From Hydractinia symbiolongicarpus (lineage: Eukaryota > Cnidaria > Hydrozoa > Anthoathecata > Hydractiniidae): a stretch of DNA of 64,000 nt. The stretch spans positions 9,755,501 to 9,819,500 of the forward strand of contig NC_079886.1 in assembly GCF_029227915.1 (NCBI RefSeq), read 5' to 3'. Below, in pieces: positions 1-11,500 of this stretch. Made by a program: the position numbers and the translations under genes. Each line of letters opens with the position of its first letter. Position 1 is the first letter of the stretch. The notes beneath the pieces were generated by a model. It was not told the DNA's origin and ran no database searches. It saw only the letters and a list, made by a program, of their open reading frames with translations.

Positions 1-2532
1 CGAGTATGCCAGTAAACTAATGTAACTTAATGTCTTTAATGGCATATGCGAAAAGCTGATTATAAATTGGAATGGGAAGCGTATTAAAAGATTTACTAAA
101 ATCAATGAAAACTAACTAATTTTTTTGCATTCACTGACTTTCTTTTGTCGTCTGTGAAAAAGCGTTGCGGCGAACTTAGTTGATCCTTTTCTCCTGAATG
201 CAAATTTTTTCGCAGACAGCAGTTTACTCGCGAGTGCCAAATAAATGGTCCCCCGCGTAACCAAATAACTAAATAACGTGCGCTATTTCAAGTGCCTTTT
301 TGGTCGCGTATGTTCCTCAACGTGTATGGATTAAGTGAAACGCATTTTTGAAGGCTGATTCGTCTTCCAGAGAACTGATGCAGTATATTGGACGAATAAA
401 GGCAAAACAGGGGAGAAACTGGTAATACCTCGACAAAACTGAAAGTCAAAATTTCAATTTGAAAATCAGTTTCATTTAAACACTAGTTGGTACTAATGCC
501 GGCAACGACAGAAGAAATTGCAAAGTGTGTAAAGTCTAATTAATAACGAGTAAAATCTTCAGAGTTCACTTTGGTGTGTACACTGCTGATGAAGCTTTCT
601 GACTGCTTGTGTAACAACACGTTTTACATTTAGAACTGTAATTTATTGTCTTAAGAAGCTCTAAAGTGGCATCTAGCGATTTTTTTAAGCGTTAAACAAG
701 GAACAAGATGCAAAAAGCTCCCTAAAGATCACAAAAATAGTTGCTATGGGCGTTGCTGTGCAGGTTTCTTTTGCGCTTGATTGCGAAAAGTGCCGGAATT
801 TATAATTAGCGCTAATTACCACCGTATTCTAAGATGATGTTGTCGTGTAAAAACAGGTAAAAGACAATTCTTGAAATTTGGACATTTTTCTAGGGGAACC
901 ACCTTAATCTGTATAGGGAGTCATGTCATAACTTTAAACATGGTTTTTCTGTTTTGTTTTGACATTTTAACTGTAAGGCCTGACCTTTTGAGGCTCAAAG
1001 TTAATGTAGCTGAATTTTTTAAACTCATCTTGATATGTGACAGAGTTTTAGCATCGAAAGAATAAGCAAGCATTAAATCAGATATCTATATAAAATATGA
1101 TCTACTTGGGTTAGAACTACTTTGTTCATCGCTAATAACATACTGGTTGACACAATGAGTGATATAATATGAAGGACGGCCTGATATCATCAAATCTAGT
1201 AACAGACATCTTTTAATAGATAACTCGTGGAAAAAAGTTTTCAATCTTTATGCTAGTATTGATGTTTAAATACGATTCGGTAAATCTCGATTGTCTGGCT
1301 TCTTTTAAATCGCATAATATTTAAGCTAGGAAATAGACGTAACGATACTATTGTTGATAACCTCGTTTACAGGATCTTACGGCCCCTGTCGTCATTACAA
1401 AGTGGTCAACTTTTCGCTGTATTTATTTAAAAAGACAAAATGCCCTAACAACGAGGTTGCATACTGTTGATAACCTAACTGTAGGGTTGGAGAGGGATCA
1501 TTAAGAAGTAGGGTTGGTAATTTTCTTGGCAATAAATAAACGTCGAGGTCAAGCTCGTCTCCAGGTTTCTTTTTCTTTTTCTGGAAAAAGAAAGGGAACC
1601 CTGGGAGGAGGTTGATGGTTTCCAAACAAATAATAGCGAGCTGAACAAGTAAAGATGACAAAAAAACGGTGGAGCACAAATTTATTCTCTGACAACCGGA
1701 ACGGCGGGATGAGAATGTCTATGAAGTAAATTGAACTGTAAATCCCGACCTAATCTCAATTTCGTTGGCAAAGTTAAGCCAATATTACATGACGGCGTTG
1801 ACGTCGGGATCAACAACATGATTGAATAACCAAACAAGTAAACAATCTGCAGGAAATTGATGCAACCTGCAATCACCTGTTGGTTCGTATTTGAAAGGCT
1901 GTGATTGAGAGAAGAAGAGATGAAAAATTGAAAGTACTTTCAAGATTGGCGAAAAAATGGGAAATAGTCGGGAAAAATATTAGTTACTTAATCAACTATT
2001 AGACACCTGTACAAACTAAATTTTCCCAATCTTTTGAAAAAATTATTAAAAAATATTTTTTTTACAGGAAGCACTATAAAAGAAAAAATGAACAATAAAA
2101 ATCGTGCATGTTAAGTTAAGGAAATTGTGTAAATTCTTCTATATAATAAATTTTTTGATCAAATCTATGAAAATTAAGCAAATCTTTTTGAGACACTTTT
2201 GCTTTTTAAAGAAAGTAAAACAACTAACAAAATTACGCGGTAAAAAAATCAGAAAAAAAATTTGGTCAGTAATAAAAATATAAGATCCCTCGTCCCCAGA
2301 AACTATTTGCTTAACGGCGCTGCGCGTTTGATGGTTCTTAGCGAAATCGCCGACGATAAAAAAGGTGCTGATTTCGAGCTTTCGCCAAGGACCGCCAGTC
2401 ATGTTTTTACCACAAAAGCCTATTTTGCCTTATCATCATGGCGGAATAGTAGTGACTAGGTTTTTGACGTCGGGAAAACACAAGCTATAACTTTTGGTGT
2501 TGGTCTAGTTGATCTTTCATTACGCAAGCAAG
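1..2532. other. Upstream non-coding region of PSMD3
   Basis: No convincing gene is visible here. Short ORFs at 871-1065, 1395-1876 and 2139-2459 show no recognisable domain and no splice-linked continuation. The stretch contains a small inverted repeat at 1554-1614. A locally GC-richer segment at about 2280-2410 begins with a CTCGTCCCCAG motif shared with the hairpin repeats further along the window. The last 70 bases before the PSMD3 ATG contain TGACGTCG at 2465-2472, which resembles a CRE site, and no TATA box. The promoter of PSMD3 should lie here, but its start site cannot be fixed from sequence. Confidence 0.5.
1554..1614. repeat. Small inverted repeat (CTCGTCYCCAGG hairpin family)
   Basis: The left arm CTCGTCTCCAGGTTTC and the right arm GGGAACCCTGGGAGGAGG are near reverse complements. 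A pyrimidine/purine run (TTTCTTTTTC... GAAAAAGAAAG) between them lets the whole 61-bp unit fold into one hairpin. Related arms occur near 45.8 and 46.9 kb, so this is a dispersed family and probably MITE-like. Confidence 0.6.
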
Positions 2533-5500
2533 ATGGCAGACGTTGAAATGATTGAAGAGAAAAAAGAACAATCACAGCAAGAAATTGATAAAATCTCACT
2601 TGAAGGTAGCTAAAATCACTTTGTTTTATCAATAAAAACTATTGTCTCTCCTGCTGCAAGTACACTCACAGCACAGAGTATTAAAGTATTTTTAATAAGG
2701 GGTAAATTTGATTAAAACTCCAGTAGTAAGATAACTTCTGAAGTACACCGTAGTTTCATATAATATTTTTAAGTTTATTGGTAAGACTTTCTATTGGTCA
2801 AAAGATTATAATAAAGAAACCAATTAGCTTGTGGAAGATGGAACACTAAAATTGGTTTCGGAATGGAAACTGTTTCCATATCTGTATCCTTAACCTGAAC
2901 TAGCACAGCACTTTTAAAAGCAGAGGGAATCTCTGTATTGACAGATGTGGAGATGTGTCCAAATATGGAGTTAAATGTTGTATTCCTGTCTCAGCTGAAT
3001 TTAAGGGGTGCTGATAAGCCGCAAACAACCGCATATATAAGGGCAAGTTCGGTCGACTTTTCAAATTAATTAGCAGATTCATTCCCTCATTCCCTAAATG
3101 CAATTCCTTGTAACATATACCAAACGGACGATAGTTTGGATTGGCTTGAAGATAAAGGGGTTAATAAAGTTTATATATAAGTTATTTATCAAGTAAATCT
3201 TATTATAAACTATCAAAAACAGTTCTTTTAAGAACTTTGCTACCACATAGTAAGTTTCTTTTAATTTTTATAGTTTTTTTAATCATTTGTGTCTGTTTTC
3301 TTTTTCGGGCATTGTTCGGGTCTATGCAGTTTTTGGGGGCAAATATTTGACGTTTTTTAAAAACGCCGAACTTGCCCAAAAACGCCCGCACTTTTTACGG
3401 CTTATCGGCACCCTCGTCTGAATTCAGACACATTTTGTCCAAAATGAAGATATTTTGTTTCTGAACAAGGGTGCCAATATACGCCACATATTCCGTAAAA
3501 AGTACATGAATTTTTGGGCGAGTTCGACATTTAAAAAAAATTCAGTATTTACCCGTAAAAATCCCACATACAGTAGACCCTGATTAATGCCTGAAAAAGG
3601 TAATGTTTAACTTGATGTTTGCTAACTTTAGTCAATAGTTATTTCAAGCAACAAAAAATACAGACAGCCCAAAAAATACACTCAAAGATACACCACAAAA
3701 ACATTCAAAGATTCACAACAGATATTCAAAAGACTATAAAAAGTAAAATAAACTTAGTGGTAGCGAAGTTCTTAAAAGAACTGTTTTTGATGTTTTTTGA
3801 TGTAATGTACTTGATAAGAAACTTTATATAAACTTTTAAACTTCTTTCTCTTCAAGCGCCTTCTTCTAACTGTCCGCATGGCATGGTACAAAAAATTGCA
3901 TTTCAAGGATGCTCTGGGCCAGTTGAGAATAGTGCGGGCAGTTTCAGAGGACAGCCATCGATTTAATTAAGAAAGTCGCCCAAACTCTTATATGCGTGTG
4001 TTTGCAGCTTATTGGCACCATCTTGTTTCTGGTTTCTGGTTAGCTTCTATTTGTTTTGTGCATTTAAGGGTTGCTGTTTTCTTTTATACCTGTTTACACA
4101 TCTTGAATAAGTTTTATAAGTTAGATCAAAATTGATCACTTTTAGCACTGAGGATGATTTAACATTGTAAGGTTTTACTCATTAAACAATTGTTTTAATT
4201 TACCCCTTTACTTTTAACATTTAATTAATCACGTACACATTTAACGACTTAGTTATTAATAATGTTGATGAGCTCATGATCACAAGGCTGTATGAAAGTT
4301 AGAAATTGCCTTCTCTTATTTTAAAATGATGAAAACACACCATAACCATTTAATCTTCTTTGAAAGTTAATTTATTGATGTTAGCAACAATTGAATTCAT
4401 TGAATAAGCTAAATAAATTCATTACAGCATTCATTTTCACCACCATCAGTACAACAAAGGCAGAACTAAGGCGGTTACGATGAAAGTGCCCTTGTTATTT
4501 CTCACGGCTGTTGATTAATTTGAATTGGAACATTTTAATTGTATATTGATTAATTTTAACCTGAAAGTTTGTGTATAATAGATAAAAATCACACATCTCG
4601 ATCACTAAATATATCGAGTGACATGCCTGTTAATTTTCTCATTAAAATGCTAGTGTTTCTTTAAATAACAACCATACCAGAATTTCAAATAACATTTTCA
4701 AACCTGTTAATTGTAAAATTGTTACTTTAAAATACTGACGATTATACTTTCTTAAGAAATGTAATAATCATGCACTTCAGGCCACCTGTCATTTTGTTTG
4801 TCAGGTTACTGTAACTACCTTTCTTTGAAATTTGAAAATTGAAACATGCTTTTTAATGAGCTAATGCAAATATTAACTGTCAATTTTAATCTTTGTTCTC
4901 CATTGATTTCATTATTTTACCATGTGCTTTGATGGTAGCTTCTTAAATCATGATCACGCATACCAGAAATAATGAATGTGTTACAGAACCTTAAAAAACA
5001 AAGTAAGGCTGCTCATTTTAGTTTGATCACAAAAAAAATGTTGTCACTAAGAAAGGTTACAGAAAAAAGAAAATTATTATCTTAAACTTCAAGTTTGTAT
5101 ATATTACTAGTAATTGGAATTTGGCAAGCGATTAACAATAATGTGTTTCATTTTAAATAAATTCTTGTTGCTTTAATTTTTACTTGTTGCTCAAAAAATC
5201 TTATAATTCAGGCAGAATGTTTAAGTATTTTTTTTACAAGTTATGACTCACATTGGCTTTGATTGAATAAAAAGACACATCCAGGATACAAGAAAAAAAT
5301 CAGATCAAAACGACACGTTTGGAACATTTTCTTATGAAGAAACTTTTTCTTTCTTATGGCACTCCATTGTCCTAAAAATTTTATTTAACTAATAAAACAT
5401 CTTCGAGTGAGTGAGAGCATTTGAATCAGTAATGCTGGTTGCCTTATCTAAGAAACAAAAAAGCAATCCTGTGTATGGCTAGAATAAAACATCACCAACA

Positions 5501-8500
5501 ATCAATTTCTATTATATAGGTGGGGTAATCAGGTCTAGAGATTTGTGGAGTCTAGGTAAACGATCCATCATTATTGTGATTTAAGCTGACGAAAACAATC
5601 AAAACGTTTTTCATTTCCGCAAAGTAGACTTTGCGGAACGATACGATAACAACGGTAACAAATACCTTTAAACCAATTATTAAGTCAAGAACCATCTCAT
5701 AAACGCCCTAAGTTAGTGAACAAGACCTACTCCGTAGTGTGATGTGTCTTCCCCTTCATATAAGTAATCCAAGCCACTGTGGCGACTGCCATATTGCATT
5801 CTATGTATTTATTTGGATGGATATACAAACCATGTTGGCACTCAAACCATATTTATGATCATAAGAAATATCTCAAGTCATAACACTGAAACGAAGCCCC
5901 GGGAACAACTACCCAGGGAATTTTTTCATGCACTCACAGTGTTTTGTACCAATGTCATTTTCGTGTATACCAATTCATAATGGCAGACCCGTCAACACTA
6001 TACAGAAACGCAAAACTTTGAATCGTTGAAAATTCTTGCTCTTTGAGAAATAGGGCAAAAATTGGAATAAGATAAAGTAAAAGTAGAGTAAAATTATTAT
6101 AAAATGCAATATTGTCCAAGAGAAACGATTTATCATTACTGTCTTCATTGATTAGCGAAAACGTCGCCAAAACGAAACGATCTTTTCCGCCAAACTTCCA
6201 GGCCTGGTAATTTTTTTGTTGTTGTTTCTATATTATTATTGAAATAATATTGATATAGAAATTTCCGAGTTGAGATTTTTAGTATGTATCAATATTTTCC
6301 ATAAAAAATAGGGTGGGAAATGGGGATTAACAAAAAAGATTTACATTTTATTAACATAATAAATCAATCCCTAAATTCAATATCACCTACAGTTAAACAT
6401 CATCAAGGCATTATATGACCTCTTTTCAAAAGTTTTGTATAGGGGTTGAGATCAGTATCAGTTGTGGTCAGGATTATCAAAATTATGGTTTAAGGGTTTG
6501 AAATGTAGGTAGAGCTTAATTTTTGGTAGGAAGGTCCATACCCAATGCACACTATGACATTGCACATTTAATATTTTCAGTCTTTACATTGCAACAAGAA
6601 TTGACAGTAGAACGGGTGTCTCATTTTAAAGCTATTCAAAAGCTTTATCAAACTATGCATTAAAAATTGGAACACTCTGTCAGTAGATGGACCAACTTAT
6701 CTGTCAACGCTCTGACCCAACTTTTAGTGGAGCATTGCATTTATACGGGATCATCATCATCATCATTCTCAACTTACGTCCGTTTTCCATGCTACCATGG
6801 GTAACACTTCTTCCAACACCCTCCTCACCTAATTAACAGAAGTTCTCAACTATCTCTAACGAGCCACTGTTGTACATAATTAATTCTGGAAATACTTCAT
6901 TCTCTATAATCTCACCTTTGCAATGCTTGCATTCAAACTGAATGTACGCTCTTCCTTCCACCAATACTACTCCACTTTTTTAGTACCCAATGCTAACAAA
7001 AAATTCAGTTACTGACAACCCCTTTCCTGCAAACTCCACAAGGCCACTTTCCAACTACAAGGTCAGACTTGGCTGCAATGCTACTAATCATGACTTCAGA
7101 CTTTTCACCCTTAGCCCTTTCTCTTCCAGTCTTTTTTTCCACTTTTCAACTTTTCAACTAATTCTTTCATCAACTCTGCTATGAGAACCAAATCATATGC
7201 ATTCAATAACTCCCATGGACAACCTGTTCTGAACTCCATTGACAGGGCTTCTAAGACTAGAACAAACAACAAAGGACTAAGTACAGAACCCTGATGTACA
7301 CCAACATTTACACTAAATTCATCACTAAGGGAATCGTTAATCCTGACACGACTTCTAGCATTCCTGTACATAAACTGTACCATCGTAACTAGCCACTCAT
7401 CCACACCTCATTTTCTCATAGCCCACCAAATAACTTTACGTGGCACTCTATCAAAAGCTTTCTCTAAATCTCTTTCTCTAAAAAAGGCAAAATAGAGATT
7501 CTTTCTCTTTCCTAAATACTTTTCCTGAAGCTGTCTGAGTAAAAATATTGCATCTGTAGTGTCACGCCCTGGAACAAAACCAAATTGCATCTTATCTATA
7601 TCAATTCTTTCTCTAAGTAACTTATCAATCACTCTTTCAATAACTTTCATTACTTGAACAACCAACTTCAAACCTCTATAGTTACCTCTTTCTAATGCAT
7701 CACCCTTGCCCTTGAAACAATTCACTATTACACTTGACTGCCACTTACTCGGAATAGCACCATCTTTTATAATCTGATTAGCAAGACTTGTAATAAGCTC
7801 ATCTCTGCAACAATACCTGATACTCCTGCAGTCTTGCCAATCTTCAATTTTCTAATAGCCTTCACTACCCATTCTGTCTTGATCTGCATAGCTGGCCTTT
7901 CTACAACATCATCATCAGACAAACTATCCTCATCCCAATCAAACTCAGTGTTAAGCAACCTCTGATAATAATTCTTCCAAGCTACCCTTTTCTCTTCCTT
8001 TGTGCTAGCCAAAACACCTTCCTCATTATGTATACACTTCTCACCTACAACATCTTGATTAGTCATCTTCATTTGCTTTGCTATATTGAATACCTCATTG
8101 CGCTGGTCTTTCCTTCTTAACACATCTGCAAATCTGTTTTTCTCTGCTTCTGATTTTGCCTTATACACTGCTCAATGCTTAGCTTCTAAGTAAATATTTT
8201 TACTACCACCTGACTTCCACTCTTTCCAAAGTTTCCTCTTTTCCTTTATATACTGGTTAACCTTATTATTCCACCACCAGGTCTGTCTCAGTCTTGGTCA
8301 TGAATATTTGCACCCGCGTGCGGTTGTACGTACGCCTACACTAATACAGGTGTGCGATCAGTATCGCACGCCTAGCCTATGATTTTGGCGTGCAATTATT
8401 ACATTCAGGAGAGCAGCAGCGCGGAGTTTTTGAAGCATTGTTTTTTACTTTTTATTTGCTTCTTTTTCGTTTGTTGACATATTTATTTCAGCAACAAAAT

Positions 8501-11500
8501 GTTTACAAACCATGTTCACAACAAGCTGCCATATTGAATGAAGCATGTGAAAAATGAATAACCAACTTTCATCCAGACCCCAAACAACCAATAGTAGTAG
8601 TAAATGCAGGCTTCTCCTTTTGAGGTACGCGATCGCGTTCCTACGCCCTATCGTGTACCTAAATTACGTGAGGTACGTGAAGAACAGAGTACCTCCGTTA
8701 ACAGATTACTTTTAGATCTAAGAATTATTAAATAATCCTGGCCCTTTTAATCCATAAGCAAGTCTATTCATAGCCAACCTCCCCATCCTAGCTAATTCAC
8801 CGACTTCTGACTTAGTTAAAAGAACTTTGTGGACATAAATATCTTTTGCCTGGCCCCTTTGTTGTTGATAACCAGGTCTTACCAAGAAATCCAGCCATGC
8901 GGTTCTTAACTAATGCGGAGGTGAACGCCGACGCAGCACGGATGAAGCAAGTCTGCAAATATGCATTTACAGGCGGAATAGACATTTTATCATGGATTTA
9001 ATGGATGCAAGTGTTATTTAAACAACTTTAAAAACGAAACCCACGTGCTGTTGTCTCTATAAATATACACAGTTTTTGTATATATTTTTAACAAACTTAA
9101 AGATTATTTATACATCGCTGTCTGTTTCATAACTATCACTACTTTCGTTACTCTCTTCGTTGTCGCTGTTGCGTGTATCGTGATCCATACTTGTTACTAG
9201 AACATGTGTCTCCATGCTGACAAACCTCCTCTTCTGCATGTATGAATCGACTGCGCTGTTCAAAATTTCTTCTTTCTTTCCATCACTCCACATAATACTT
9301 TCTTTTTTCCAAGATAAGAATGTAGATACTTCTCTGTTTTCTCTGTTTGTATTTTTTGTTTTTTTTGAAGCAGAGGCCATCTTTCAATGAATGTCGCATG
9401 TAGCTAATTTTACTGTGATTTTTAAATAAAGATGAACGCTCCCCCGTGGATACATAGAACGTTGTTCGTTCGATTGAACGTTCAATAAGTCACTAACTAA
9501 AATTATTCAAGCAGCAGAAAAATTGCGGTGCCTTTCGATTCGTAACAATGATCGACAAGAATGTATATCGTATTAAAAAGAAGTCTAGAAGTTCTCTCTC
9601 CCACACGACACAACAGGCAATAAGTAAGCCCTGCCCTCGCTTTTGTGAGAAGAAATGTTCCGCGAAGACTCTCAATTGAGTTTCCTGTACAGTTCTGCTT
9701 TGCATTAAACTGTGCCTGTGACAAGCAATTTTGAAGTGTGTCACCGGCGACTTCTGCGATATTCAACTTCATAATGCCCTGACCTTTGTCATCGTCTTAA
9801 GAAGATCAATACAAGGGTAATGAATAAAGTTTTTGCCAGATGAAAAACAAAAAAAATATTGTCGACGCAATGCCGACGCAAAACATTTGAAATGTATCTC
9901 ACGTCAGCAATTTTAATGAAGGTGGGTATTTAATAGAAATACATTTTAGAGATACATTTTAACGCGGAAGAACAATTATGTATTGGGTAAAGTTTGGGTA
10001 AGGGATTACTCTAAAATAGCTCAGTACTGCTTGGCGGGTGTACGAAGTAGAACGAGGCGTGTGATAAAGAGCACGCCCGAATTTCACATGGCGTGTGCGG
10101 AGGAGTGCGCATGCGATCGCACGCCATTCATGACCAAGACTGCTGTCTATATCTAGGTGGTCATTTTGTTCACCCACAGGTATCATCAGAAGCTTCTAGA
10201 AGACAATTCTTCAAAGTAGTCTAAGTACTTTCAACATTGTCACTATCACATTGACCATTTTGGGCTAACTGCTGAACTTTTGCACTAAATTGTCTTGCTG
10301 GAATATCTTCCTTCAGCTTCCAGACTTTACGACGGAGCCTGTACTTTCCCTTTGCTTTTTAACACTCTTCAAGATAATATCACTAACCAGCAACCTATGC
10401 TGGGAAACACACTCTACCCCCATATAACTTTCACGTCCTTCACCACTTTCTTGTCCGACTTTCTAACCAGACTCAAGCAATCTCTCCCCTTCCTTATTTC
10501 TGCTCCCAAGTTCATAGCCTCCATGCACACCTCTATAACCTTCAGATGACTTCCCAACATGACCGTTAAAGTCGCCGCCCACCATGACAAGTTACATAAA
10601 ACTTATCTTTATCTTCCTCACTGAGTCCACACTGTGGAGCATAAACTGACAGAAAAGTGACAATCCTATTACCTATCAAAAACTTTATCACTATAATACA
10701 ACTATTAACACGCATAACATCTATTACTTTTTCTACCCACTTCTCTGCAACGAATATGCCAACTCCTCCATATCCATCACTATTACCAATCCAAAAAAGC
10801 TTATACCTTGCCCTCCTACCTTCCACAAATCTCACTGAAGCTCCTCTCCACCTGATTTCCTGAATACAACACATATCAACAGATCTACGTTCTAACATTT
10901 CAACTACTTCACCTGCTCTACCTGATGGATGATTAGGCATTAAAAGTTGGGCCGGTATTAAAATATAGCAAATTTAAGGCCATTTTCTGTATGTTTGTTT
11001 TAGCTTTAAAAAAATCTTTGCAACTATGCGATCTGTTGAGAGCTTAATTAAGGGAGGTATCCTCTAATTAGACTATCATAGCCTAATTTACAGATCTTAA
11101 TCATACTATTCTCGCAGTTATTGCTGTCTGTCTTAAACTGTTTACTGAATATTTTTCCACAATAAAGATTCACCACATTTTTACATTTTTGCAACAAGTG
11201 AGAATGCTGAGTCTTAAGTTTTTTGTTTATTGTTTTAACAAGTACCTTTCTCTGCTACGAGGAGAGGGGATGACAAGTCTCACTCATGAAAAAAGCCAGT
11301 AAAGTGAAACTGATGTCAATTTAGGGTGCAGTTTTAATTTCATTTCATATTTTTTTTTATATTTTAGATATCAAAGATCAACTGAAGCAGATAGAAAAAT
11401 CTGTTGTCAACAAAGAGCCTCGCTACTTGTCCCGTGTTTTGAGATCTCTGGGATCAACTAGAAAAAAGTTAAATGAAACTATCCTATCAAATCTTCTGTC

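Larger units (their letters stand above)
6751..10945 (-). mobile_element. Decayed non-LTR retrotransposon (endonuclease + RT), split by a DNA transposon
   Basis: Read on the minus strand, the order is an apurinic-type endonuclease fragment (10940-10566), a linker (10565-10149), a foreign insertion (8289-10142), then reverse transcriptase (about 8282-7111) and a 3' end with a (TCA)n tail at 6751-6766. The endonuclease fragment shows [22 protein letters not shown] and LSVYAPQ. The RT shows [31 protein letters not shown] and [12 protein letters not shown]. The usual YADD is NAYDLV here, and there is an in-frame TGA at 7408-7410, an internal stop near 8170 and a frameshift near 7790. The copy is therefore dead. 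It lies antisense inside PSMD3 intron 1. The class (LINE) is firm; the clade is not assigned. Confidence 0.9.
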
